A stretch of DNA of 64,000 nucleotides from Taenia hydatigena. Taxonomy: Eukaryota > Platyhelminthes > Cestoda > Cyclophyllidea > Taeniidae. The notes beneath the pieces are model-generated. The model was not told the DNA's origin, ran no database searches, and worked only from the letters and a program-made list of their open reading frames with translations. Positions 25,221-37,456 of this stretch are shown here, one piece after another. Position 1 is the stretch's first letter, and the number at the start of each line of letters is the position of its first letter. The position numbers and the translations under genes were made by a program. The stretch is from NCBI GenBank assembly GCA_036345935.2, contig JADWOT020000001.1, positions 18,929,761 through 18,993,760 on the forward strand. The letters are read 5' to 3'.

Positions 25221-27822
25221 CTTCAACTGATATTCCCTCATTTGAGCAGCATTTAAAGAGCACAAGGTTAGTCAACGCAAGGTGAAATCGGTGATGTCCA
25301 ATACCAGAACCCGCAGCAGGAGGAAATCAATCGGCAAGAAAAGGGCATGTGACGCTGAAGGGTTAGCACAACGCTCTCTATGCACACGGAGAGGATCGTG
25401 CAATGTTAACTCCCTAAACCAGTTCAAGTTACTCGGCGGCTGCAAGGCGATGCACCGTAGCAATACTGTGTTTCACCAGCGTCTACTTTGATGTGGCTAG
25501 TAACGTTGTCACCACTTTGGCCTACGAGAACGCCTCCATACACAGAAAGGTACCAAGCCGATATATTAAGACCCTCCATGCATCAACCACAAAATACCTT
25601 CCAATTCGTTCTGAATTAACAAACCCCATGAATAAGAGTTGCAGGTCTTTTCAGGCATAGTTAAATAGCACCCATTTTAGGCTGTTCAACGCTCCACAGC
25701 ATGACGCCATAGACCGGCACATTGTAAGTATACTTAGGCGCGTTTAGTTCTTCTCCTACTTTACACGGCTTTGAGACAAGCCCAGTGTAATATCTCCACA
25801 AAATGGATCATTGAATTGCTTTGCCATCCGTTACATCAAATGCGCTAGTTTTGAGGTAGCTTGAAGAAAGGGCGAATGCAAATACCGCCTAAGAGCTTAA
25901 AAGTCCTCTCCATGCAGTCCAACTTCAAATAGGGATATAACAGTTGCCATATCGTGTTAGTGAACGCAAATGTTTGCGTAAGCGTAAGGGTGTCACCTAG
26001 TGCGTTTAGGTGTTCACGTTCCCGACGTTAGAAATCCAGATAATCAAGACATAAAATGACAGTCATAATCGCTCAGCTGCATCCTCTGCCCTACTCCTCC
26101 AAGTCCTTCCCACCACTCACACGTGTCCAGCAGAGTAACATCTGCTGTCCCCAGAAACCAATCCCATTGGTCCGAAAAGCATGGGATACCCGACGACACA
26201 CCCAAAGAGAGATGAATGGGGAGAGCAGAATGTAACAATGACAAATCACATTTGTATCGTGTCATTTTGAATGGCGGCAGCCTTGTGCAATGACACGGTG
26301 TGGTGATCGCACAGTTTATTGGTCCTTGTGCATAAGCAGGGAGCACTTTTTACGGAAGCCGACAAAAGTACCTTCTTCTTGGTCGTAATGCGCTGTTGCA
26401 TTAGCCAAGATACTGCGGTGGGTTCGATTTCCTTGAGCAAAAAGCATAAGGCAGAAGTACTCATCCACCCATCTCATGTAATTCAGGCTACATTTGTTAT
26501 TAATCTCATTAAATCGGAGAAGTCGTGCTCGTCTGTGCATTAGCTGATCCCTCCTAAAAGTGGTGCTTTAACTGATAAGTTTCAGTGCCATTCGCAGAGA
26601 AAATGAACATCAAAAGGATATAGTAGAGCCTTGCAAAGGACGCAGATTTAATGAGACCTACCTAAGACATTGTTACGTAAAATCTGAAAACAACTGCTTG
26701 AATGAAGCCTCGTTTAGGTGACAAAAGATCACTATCCATGTATGATCACTTCTTTTATCCAGCCAATCGGCAAAGCCTATCGACCAACCGAGATTCTCAA
26801 GTGCTGCTTCAAAGTGTTTGGAAGGACGTGCAGAGGTCCTGGCAGCACCACAGCAGCAAATAATTTTAACGGTCACATTATGTTGCATAATTTTGTTTTG
26901 TTTATATGACACCACAAATGATAAGCCTATCGGAACTCGGAATGCTGAGATTGAAGCACGATATAAATTGAAACAGAGCAGCATCCTGTGACATGCGATT
27001 CAGAGGATCGGGGTGAAGAAGGTGTTATTAATGCAGTATAGAAGGCGTAGGGTGGCTGAAATCATGAACAGATGTTCATACTTTTGGGATGGTGACTAAA
27101 CCGATGCGGAATGTAAAGTGTGTTCCTTTACATTGCTTTGGAAAACAGGTGAGCCGAAACGAACCTATTCGTCACCAAACCAGTTTGAACTAATCTGACA
27201 AGTGTCATTTTTTAATTAATCGACTCTGCGGTAATTCGCACCAATATCCGACGTTGCGGGCGGTTGAACCAGCTGAATGCGTACGCAACAGAAACACTGT
27301 GACGGGGACACTGCCACTCCCTCGGTGGAATATACAAGCCATTAATGGGTAGTCTTCAAGGTGGGACTAAGAAGTATTAGTGGCACCTTAGTAATTTCGA
27401 CAATCTAAGTATGCTTTGCAAGGGAACAAGCGGGATGCCACCGACGCCCATCACTCAGTGTCTGACTAAATCGTGGTTATTGTGTAGTAATGGGGATAAG
27501 GAATGAACAGGAGTACAACAATAGCTAATCGACGCGTTCCTTCTAATTTGACGTCTTTCAGGATTTGCTCCACTACTGCCGTTATCATTCGCTCTGGCTC
27601 GTCGACCGCAGAATGAGGGTGGATGAAATGTGCAACGAGGCTTGGACCGAAGAGCAAACTAATAAGCTACTTCATTATCAGCCACGAAGTTAAGCAAATG
27701 AAAACACTCTCTGTCATCTGTTTGCAGCGTTTTAGTTTTCATTTACTCCTTATTGGATTACGCGATTTCGTAGAATTTTCTTTATGTAAACTTGTGTAGC
27801 AGGTGCGCCATTATCCTCTTCC

Positions 27823-28393
27823 TCCTCGATCTTCAGAATATCAGACTGGTTTGATAAGGACAAGATGCGTCCCAGATCTAAATCTCAGTCATCTTGTATC
27901 GCGCATTCAGCGCAACGTTTTCGCAGTCCGACAAGAGCTTGCTTGTTGCAGTTTTACCCGCCCTTTGCTCTGCAAATTTGTGCGTATGTCTTTGAACTGT
28001 AGGGTCTTGCATGTTTAAGCAAAAGAGTCGGCTAAGGAAATTACGTTCTTGATTGCTATTAGCCGAATAATCCACGCTATACCGACAAATCTCGTTCCTT
28101 TTGATGGAAAACCTAAGGCAAACATTTTAATGATTTGTGTATACATGAGTTTAGTTTCAGCCACTTTCATAAGCAGTCTATCATATCGAGATTGCATTAG
28201 TGGAGGGATGGTAGAGGACCTACGATATCATTGTCTACTCTTTCCACTGGGACTTCTCCAGGCGTAGGTTAAATCCGTGCGATCACTGTGATTTCAGGCC
28301 TTCTAAAAGTGCCTTAAGTGTTGCAGTTTTGGCATCACCCACTTGGTCCACTTACTCGTGTAGCTCTCTTAAAGAACTCTTCGCACCAATGGC
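27823..28393 (-). pseudogene. Decayed Ty3/Gypsy-type integrase, right arm
   Basis: This is the mirror of the integrase relic at 18150-18720, with the same frameshifts and stops, for example VERVDNDIVGPLP read on the minus strand near 28211-28249. Confidence 0.6.
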
Positions 28394-30472
28394 TATGATA
28401 CCGTTAGGCACAGAGGAGATCTAACGCCTTCATAATATCATCCAACTTCATCCTCCAGGGAAGGTTTTATCCGTCAGTGGCATATCCATCTCACTTTCTA
28501 GACCAGTTCATACCTTTGGCTGTGTGTTGTCAGTAAGAAGGCAGAAGGAAGCTCTTGTGCGCCAGAAACGTGCAGAGGTTGCTACTCCGCGTCCTCTTTT
28601 AGCGATATTCAATGCATTCGCAGTGCAACATCATCCCATTCTGTCGAGACTGGTCTACTAGATGGCAGAGTGCCTGCATCACTACGTGGGTGTTCCATCC
28701 CAAAAAATAATGGTCGACACCATCGTGGAGCAGTGTAAGCATCCTACCCATCCATTATGGCCATTGATAAAAGAGGTTTGCCAAATAATGATCACGCGTT
28801 TGACAATCTGTCCCACACTTCTGAATAACAGGAATGTCCATCCATTTAATAGAGGCTGATTTCACCATTTAGCGAGAAGACTGGCAGTAATTGATCGAAT
28901 TCACTCCAACTGTCATTGTACTACACATTGATGCTGCGCTTGTGGACTTTCCTTTGGCCACCTTCACCGTTCTGCATTGGCGGATTGGAACAGAGTCCTG
29001 CCCCAATCCGCAAACACACACAAGAACTATTCGCCGCAAATTGTGGTTAACTAGCGTCACCAGAGCAACTCATTACCGGCCTCCACTTTCGTTGGCATCT
29101 AGCGCGACGAAGCATTTGTAAAAACGGAATTTTGCACTGAGCCCAAAATAATGCTCTTTGGGAGCAAATAAATGAACTGCCTTGAGTGCTATTGATAATC
29201 CCGTTCTGCCAGAAGTTGGAAACATCTTGAGTGGCAAGCATAACAGTGCTCAGTGATCAGAGCACCTCTGTCACAATTACACCCCCTTCGCGAGGGGACA
29301 GATGACACCCTCTTCGTAAAGACGTCCTCTTCGTTTGCTATCCGCAATCCTCCCAGAGAGCTTTTAAGAACAGACACAGAATTACACAACCTCCATCTCT
29401 TCCTCATTCCTTCTGCTGACACCTTTCATTTCTCTATGGCCGACCCATGATCGAATGAAACGACTCTACGTGGCAACACCGTTCCATCTGGATGAATAAG
29501 ACTGCACAATAACTCAAAAGAGTTGGGAGCATGTTGGTACAAATTAGGCCCATTAGTCAGACTCCGTCGGTACCAAATTAACAAACCATTTAACACACTA
29601 CCATAACAAACAAAAGTTTTGACAACAAAATTAATCTTTTTAGCATTTACTTTGGTAATTGCGCAAAAAAATGGAGACTTAACTATACGTGAAGAATGTG
29701 ATAACGCAATGAAGTGGCCGACTGTCGCACTCCTGATAATCATCCAAACCACCTCTGCTTGTGCCATCACTTTTGACCAGATTCTGCTCGCATAAAGGGG
29801 AATAGAGATACCGAATATGGCAAAAACATTATTTGAAATTGCACAATAAACAGGACGACCTCGATGGCGCCTGCGAAATTCAAGCAGGGGTGTTGATTAC
29901 TACTATATGGTGCTTGCGTCTGCAAGTTGTCCTAATCCTATTTATTCCCTTGGGAAGAGAGAGTTGTGGATACTCCGAGTGCCTGGGCGCCTCGATCTCC
30001 TGGATCCGAGTTATGCCGTTGCTTGCCTCCTTATGGTGGATGCCTTCCCACAGCAGTCGCAGATGGTATTCGCATCCACCCTACAGTAATAAGAAAGGCC
30101 AATGAGTCATCAATGCTAGAAGTGGCAAAGGAGCGCAAATAAGCTGTTTCCTGTTCACACTTCCCCACAAAGGCCGACCAGGAACTAAGGTGGCTCGAAA
30201 CTTACGACGCCATCCCGATATGCCCTACACGATGAGAAGAGACTGCGTCACTTTGTACGGCCCATGTCTACAGAGGATCCGTAAAGCACCTTTTGTTTCG
30301 TTTTATCCAAATCCCAACGGGTGCCACACACAGTATGCAAATGCCACTTCCAAAAAGATTATATGGACTAATCTGAACAACAATGGGCGTGCTTTAAGCA
30401 GGTGTAGTGGCAAGTGGAAAAAAGATCAGGTAACGATTGCATTGACTAAAATGTAGGTTCGCAAAATATCTA

Positions 30473-31494
30473 GCCATTCAAAAATCACAAAATTCGCGGT
30501 CACGTAAAGATAAAAAAAATACAAAATTGAATTCAGAGCGAGCGAAATTCACCGTATCATGTGCGGATAAAAACCAAAAACTTGTAATCACAGAAGGCGA
30601 AATTCACGGACTTGTATAAAACAAAACCAGCAAACATTCCATTCAAAGAAAGCAAAATTTGACAAAATTGCAAAATTGCATTCAAAGAGGGCAAAATTCG
30701 CCGTCTCCTTTCGATTAATACAACGAAATTGCATTCAAAGAGGGCGAAATTCGCCGTCTCATGTCGATTAATACTACAAATTGCATTCAAAGAGGGCAAA
30801 ATCCGCCGTCCCATGTCAATCAATACTACAAATTTGCATTCAACGAGAGCAAAATTGGCCATCACATGTCGATTAATACTACACAATTGCAATCAAAGGG
30901 CAAAATTCGCCGCCTCATGCCGATTAATACTGCACAATTGTAAAGAGGGCGAATTCGCCGTCTCATGTCGATCGATACTACAAATTTGCATTCAAAGAGG
31001 GAAAAATTCGCTGTTACAAGTCGTTCCATACTGCAAACTTGCATTCTGGGAGAGCAAAATTCCCGACTCATGTTAATCAATACTAAAAAATTGAATCACA
31101 GAGGGCAAATTTCGCCGTCTCATGTCGATTAATACTACAAATTTGCATTCAAAGAGGGCAAAATTCTCGTCTCATGTTGATCAGTACCGTAGATTTACAT
31201 TAAAGGAGGGCGAAATTCGCCATCTCATGTCAATTAATACTAAAAATGGATTTCACAGAGAGCAAAACTCTCGTCTCATGTCGATGAATGCTACAAATTT
31301 GCATTCAGAGACAGCGAAATTTGCCATCTCATGTTGACCAATACTACAACATTGCATTTAGAGAGAGAGAAATTCGAGGTCTCATGTGCAATAGCACTAC
31401 AAGATTCCATGCAGTGAGATCAAAATTCGACTTCGCTTGTCGACGAATAAAACAATGTTCACTTCAACGAGAGCAAAATTCTCCGTCTCCTGTC
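30473..31494 (-). repeat. Minisatellite, ~53-bp unit, right arm
   Basis: This is the mirror of the array at 15049-16070, almost base for base. Read on the plus strand the unit contains CATTCAAAGAGGGCGAAATT and CGCCGTCTCATGTCGATTAA. Confidence 0.93.
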
Positions 31495-32431
31495 AATAAC
31501 ATCAGAATGTGATAATCCTTGTTTGGAAGCGAAAAATTAGGTCCATATGCAGAAACCACCCCAAATCTCCAACCAACATAGTCACTTTTGTTACAGCATT
31601 GACACGCTGTTGCTGGTGGCATTTGATTCACCCAGGAAGCAATTAAGCCCCATAAAAAGCCCTGATAATTATCGTGAAACCAAAAAGCATCCTTAAATGG
31701 CAAACCCGTTGATTCGATATACAGACTCTTGTCCACAAATGGTTGGAAAAATCGACCCCCTGCCTTTTGTCATAATTTGATATAGACTTAAAGCAGCCGA
31801 GATCTGTAGACACCATCCCGGTTTAAAATGTGCGTAAGGTAAATAGACGTAGTTCGCATTAGCATTTAACCAAGTAAGTCACTAGAATTCGAGTATTTCA
31901 CTACGAGCATTACACAAACCATGAATGCAGCAAGCCTCAAAAGTCCATAGCCACGATTTCATGTGGGCAATATAGGTTCACTTGTGAGCATGCATAAACT
32001 AAGTCAAAAGCTTCTAAAACCGACACTAACATACCTGGACTCATTGGGGCAAATTGTGAACCACGTACAGCAACGACCACACCAAAGCCTACCATTTCAT
32101 ATATGCCGCTAAGCACTTTGAAAGGGTACTCGATATGAAAAAAAGAAATTGAGTGTGACAACTATTGTTGTTGATTGTAGGAATCAAAATATTATAAAAT
32201 GTGGTTTTAATTATTTTGCGTGACTAAGTGAAATTTTTTGTCAAGTGTAATTTTGTAAGTTATTTGTTGGAGACTTTAAATGTAATTTTGGTCCAAATGA
32301 TTTTTATCATACAGACTAGTTAATAGTCAGTTATACGCTAGATTTATTCACTGCGGCTTTTTTTATTGATGTGCACTTTTTATATCTACCTACAATTTTT
32401 CTTTAATCACATTAATCGTAAGTGATATAAT

Positions 32432-33335
32432 TGTAGCGTCTCGAGGCTCCCTTGAAGGCAAAAGAAGGCAGAAAGCTAGAGTAGAATATATATATTTACC
32501 CGACAGAGGGAAAAAGGCTGCTGGCATGGCCCGGACGCCAGCCCACGCAGCTAGGGCAATATGGCCACCTCTGTGACCTTGACAGAAACCAGCAGTTCTA
32601 ACAAACAAAGTACTACATTGCCCCTCTCCTCTTTCGAGCGTCGTCCCCGACGCGCCCCTCGGTTATCTCCCGCGTTAGCCATCACAACATACTCAGTGCT
32701 GCAAGATGCACCCACGAGCTAACCATGCTAGTCGCCGACATTCGACGCGATTGAGGCGATGCTTGTCACCAACGTCAGTGATCCCTCTTGACAGTGCATT
32801 GCACTTCGAATTTCGTCTGGCTTGGAAACAAAGTTCGGAATAAGTGGTTCTGCCGACCATCAGTATGTCCGTAGAAGGGGGGGGAGGCGTCAGCACGCCG
32901 ATCTCCTTAAGCAAACATATTAATAGTAATCTTCGACACGAAACTTCCCAGATGGTTCATGGCTAGTGTCGCTTAAGTTGTTGACAGCTTTCTTGTAGAA
33001 CACGGAGATGGGGTAGACGCCGGAGGTGGACGTCGTTCGTGGCCCGTCCGTAGCACATGCACTTCTTTCGCACCACTGCAACATGCCGCAGGTGGTAGAG
33101 ATCGGGATGAAAACCCTATAGAGTCGGGTCCGCTTTCCGCTGCCACCAATGTAGCGTCTCGAGACTCCCTTGAAGGCAAAAGAGGGCGGAATGCTAGGGT
33201 AGAATATATATATTCACCGGACAGAGGGAAAAATACTACTAGCATGGCTTGGAGGCCGGCCCACGCAGCTAGGGCAATACGGCCACCTCTGTGACCTTGA
33301 CAGAAACCAGCAGTTCTAACAAACAAAGTACTACA
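32432..33335 (-). mobile_element. Small non-autonomous LTR retrotransposon (TRIM-like), right arm
   Basis: This is the mirror copy: LTRs at 33150-33335 (5') and 32432-32617 (3'), primer-binding site at 33137-33148 read on the minus strand, and purine tract just before the 3' LTR. A minus-strand reading frame (32693-32914) exists only here because a homopolymer differs in length from the left arm, which argues that it is not a real gene. The element ends 161 bp upstream of the start codon of pseudogene B and points away from it. Confidence 0.82.
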
Positions 33336-33496
33336 TCTGCTTTTAAGAATTGGTGCCAACAAACCTAAGCATTTCTGTCTAAGTATTCACAATAAAGATG
33401 AGTTCTTTAATGCTATTTTGTTCATAATGGTGATACGCTATCTCAAGGTTCAATTTCAAGAGAGCGGGTACTCGAATCGGTCTATTACTGGCAACA

Positions 33497-35531
33497 ATGC
33501 AGGAGAGTAGGTTTGCCTTATCTTCATGCTTTACACTTCACTCACAGAAGATGTTTGTATAACTTAGCTAAGGTAGAGCAATAAAGAATCGTGAAAATAG
33601 TTTGCATTTGCTGTGCATTGCTAGGCTAAACGAAGGCAGTACCGATTTTCAATAAGCATTAGTTAGATTTATTGTGCTGTGGCTTGTAAAACACCCAACC
33701 TTACTATGAACATGCGTAAAAATTTTAAATACGCAAGCATTTACTCGTGGTGTATAAGTTAGTCAAAACGATTTTGCATTGTTAGGGTGAATTAATTTGG
33801 TACGACTCATTCTTTATGCTGACCAAATAGAAGAACTTGAGTTAAATACGCAGACAATTAAAGGACCCTCACGGTGGATTGTGTACGCACTGCACTGCAT
33901 TATGCTAGTGTGCATCATTATTCTCATCGCTTGCATCGCCATCGTTGTGAGTAGGAAGAGCCTTCCCAACAACGTAAGTTCTGATTTGTCAAAAATGCAA
34001 GATTACCATGTAATGAGAAACAGGTTTAAAACGCGATTGCTGCACATATTAACACGATCCAAATCGACAACAAATGACGGATTCCTTTCATGCTCCTGCT
34101 CACAAATATTTTTGTATTTTAGATTTTTTAGAAAGCACTAAATTTTTCGGTGCAGATGTGTCTGCAAAATCACTTTCAGTTTCTAAACCTAAGTCTAAAC
34201 ATCAAGCTTGTATCATTGCATGATGCAAGAAGTGGCTGTGCAAAACAGGTAGACATTTGAAAAGCAACCGTTGAAGAAGTTGCGAGATGCAACGATGCCA
34301 GCCTTTTATTTAAATGCTTCCAACAACACATCTTCAGTCTCACAGTTGTGCGAGTACCTAAATCTTAATGTTTTAGGACTAGTTATTAACAGGTTTTAAT
34401 AGCCACTGACATAGTTTGAACGATTTCACTGTCTTTATCTCCTTTTATTCTTACCACATTTAGTATGTGGTAATAATTGAATGCGGATTGAACACATCGA
34501 AGCTTCACCTTTTCGAATACAGTGGCGAGCAGGGTGGTGCCAACGTCACACTTCGTCAGTGCAGCTACTCAGAAATTGGTGGGTTACAATGTGTCTAGTA
34601 GCGTTGCACTGTAGGCAAAAATCCATTCGCACTTCGTATAAATCATTTGTAGATTTGGGAATCTCTTCGTTTGATGACAATGCAACAGCTACAGCAGGTG
34701 CGGAGGCGATATTAAGGGAGACCAATGCAGTGATCACGAAAGGGGTTCCAAGGGAGAGTCAAGGAACACCCACGTCTTCTTCGGAGCTGCAGCGGGTGTC
34801 CTACCGCTAGAGTAAGTAATCTGTAGTGTCTAAAGCAAATCGCCTACTAGAGTCATCTTGTCGTGCCTGAGCACGGGAATTCGGCGCGAGCACCAAGAAG
34901 TCAAGGATCCACTTCTGCTGATAGTCGTGCTACCGACTGTTGTAGGCTGTGTTTGGCAACATTATCAGCACTCACTTGTAACACACTTTGTTTTTTTTTC
35001 TTATGCATTTGCTCTGACATGGCTTACTTGAGACCTCCGACGCACCTACACCCATCAACTCCTCATTGATGAGGTAAATGTCTTCCTAGTGAGCAGTTGA
35101 CCCATCACCAACAAATAAGTGTTAACACTGCTGCCATTTGCAATGCACAACTTTAGTTTGAATGGCAAGTGAGAGCATCGTGACATGGGATGAGATGGGT
35201 TCAATGTATTTACTTCTTCTTTGTTTAGCATAGCTTCTACTGACAGTGAATAGATGGGCATGAGTTGCGTGTGATTTTGTCATATCTGTTGTGGGAGAAT
35301 TCTGAGGGACTACACAACTCACAGTCAACACTGGGTGTTGTGAGTTTAGGCGATACAAGCAGCGAAATAACATTCGTGCCACGGGAGGAAGAGCGGAATG
35401 TGGAGAGTGGAATGCAAAGGATGGCGTTTGGACGCAAGTACAATCTCTACAGTGAAAGCAGCCCTTGTTATGGGGTGACTACAATACGTGCGCGTTATCT
35501 AGCTCACCTGACGGAAGGGTCTGATTTGAAT
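33497..35531 (+). pseudogene. NTPDase paralogue B, right-arm copy, broken
   Basis: This is the mirror of the left pseudogene B. Exon remnants: 33497-33506, 33831-33973 (membrane segment), 34464-34578 (ACR1 exon), 34653-34811 (ACR2 exon with the frameshift and stop) and 35295-35531 (ACR4 exon with lost acceptor). The same frameshift, the same missing ACR3 exon and the same GG acceptor occur in both arms. The gene was therefore already dead when the palindrome formed, or gene conversion has spread the damage. The ACR4 core reads SLGDTSSE, different from A. Confidence 0.8.
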
Positions 35532-36866
35532 GTGAGTGTTGGTGAGGAGTGTAGTACTACTGTCTGTAAATAAGTAGATTGAGAGTCCTAGAGTAGGGTG
35601 AGTGGATGCAAAGGCAGGTGTGGTTGGAGCAAGGAGTGTTGGTCGTCTCTGAGGATGTCATTAAACAGGCATCCTCTTGTAGAGTGTGCAATTTGTAGCA
35701 AGGAGAACAGACTGACCAGAGTTGTAATTGGCGTTGGTGGAGGGTAGTCTGTGAAGGCGAATTCGCAGAAGGTCTCTTGCCTTCACTTAACTTTTGTCTG
35801 TTGTGATAACATAGTACGCAAAAGAAATTGTTCCTTTTGAAGGCCTCACAGGTGTGTTTCTGGTACCAGGAATGGACGAATGAGAAGTGTCTATCACCTG
35901 GACAATCAATGAGAATGGAGTTGATGTCGCGTTTTTCGATTGTCACTTTTGCTATAGATTGCAAATTTAACTTCCGTATGAGCCGTTTCGTCCACTTTGT
36001 GCTTGCCTCAAAAATCTCTTTCATTAAACATAGAATGGCATTTATCTAGCATTGTCGACCAAATAGAACACAAATCATGCAACAAAGCAACACCGCCCTT
36101 CCTTGATGGACTCGAAGATCTCCTGCTAAAGCTTCTTATTTGTGTCGGGTAATGCAATATTTTATTTCCAAGCATTAGATTAGTGAAATCAAAGACCGTT
36201 CACCTTAGAGCCCGGCTCTGGAGACAGTAACTTCTCATCTTCCAAAAAGATTTCTTACAATAGAGTAACGGAGGAAAGGAAAATGTTGTTTAAGTAAGTA
36301 TCAATTAAAAAAAAGACTCCTTAGGGAGAGTTACAAGATGCTTAGGCCTGCAAGAGATTCACAGCAATAGGATACAATGGTTGGATAACTCAAAATGCGA
36401 GTGACTTTGTCAGAATGCACTTTTAAATCTACTTAAGTGACTTATAAGTTAAACAAGTTCTGCTTTACGAAATAATGCGAGGTAGGATTTGTGTGTCAGG
36501 CAAGCGCCATCACAAAACACAACCTAATAACCCGTTTGTTTTGCATTTATTTACTAAGCGTAGGCGGTAGCGAAAATGGTGAAACGTTAGTACGAACAGA
36601 AGGCTGGTTTGGGTTGACGGGTGGTGATTGGTCAAGACTTTGGACTCAAGATCACCAACGACTTCAACTCAGTCATGCTGCCATGCAGGGGCGGAAACAT
36701 TAGCGTCTTTATTTGGAAGTTCTTGTTCGTCTATCTGATTGACAGACTTCGTATACACGCCTACCAACCTAAACTAAGATATAATGATAAATTTGCGGAA
36801 GCTTTTAAAATAATATGGGAGGCATTTACGCATACTAAGTGTCACAGCGGTTTTATGAGGCAGTAG

Positions 36867-37041
36867 TGTAGCGTTGAGGCTCCCTTGAAGGCAAAATACT
36901 GGGGTAGAATGTATGTATTCAACACAAAGAGGGGATCGAGCTGCCGGCACGGCCCATAGGCCAGCCTAGGTGGCTAGGGAGATATGGCCACCTCTGCGAG
37001 CCTAACCAAAGCATGGAAGTTTAAGTAAACGAAGTATTGCA
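36867..37041 (-). mobile_element. Diverged solo LTR of the TRIM-like family, right arm
   Basis: This is the mirror of 9504-9678. It begins TGTAGCGTTGAGGCTCCC on the plus strand and ends near ATTGCA at 37041. It lies between the end of pseudogene B and the first exon of gene A. Confidence 0.75.
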
Positions 37042-37456
37042 AACGCTGCGTACGGAGAAGCAGACTCATTCGCGAATGTAAGTTTACTTCACTGAATTAC
37101 GACCCCATGGTGAATAACGGGGCTTTTGACTGTCGATTAATAAAACCAAAATGCTTGCTTGCTAAAGTATTTATAGCGTGTAAGTGAAGAGGTAGGTGGG
37201 CATGGAATTATTTCTTATAAGATATGAAGGAAAAAATTACTTCACATTATTTTAACAACATTTTAAACAAAAGATTGTTTTATTTGGTAATTTACAGAGC
37301 CTATTTTAAGTGATTCTGTCGAAATTCCAGCGCTTTTGCTCGCTTAGATGTGCTAAAGAGATCTTTTTAATCAACGTTTTGTATATATTTGTGCAATGTT
37401 GCCTCAGGTTCACCTACAATAGAGCGGAAACTCAAATCGGGCTACTGCAGGCAACA

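Noticed and set aside
32693..32914. 73-codon frame inside the TRIM element
   Set aside because: It is open only in the right arm because of a homopolymer length difference, and its composition is not protein-like.
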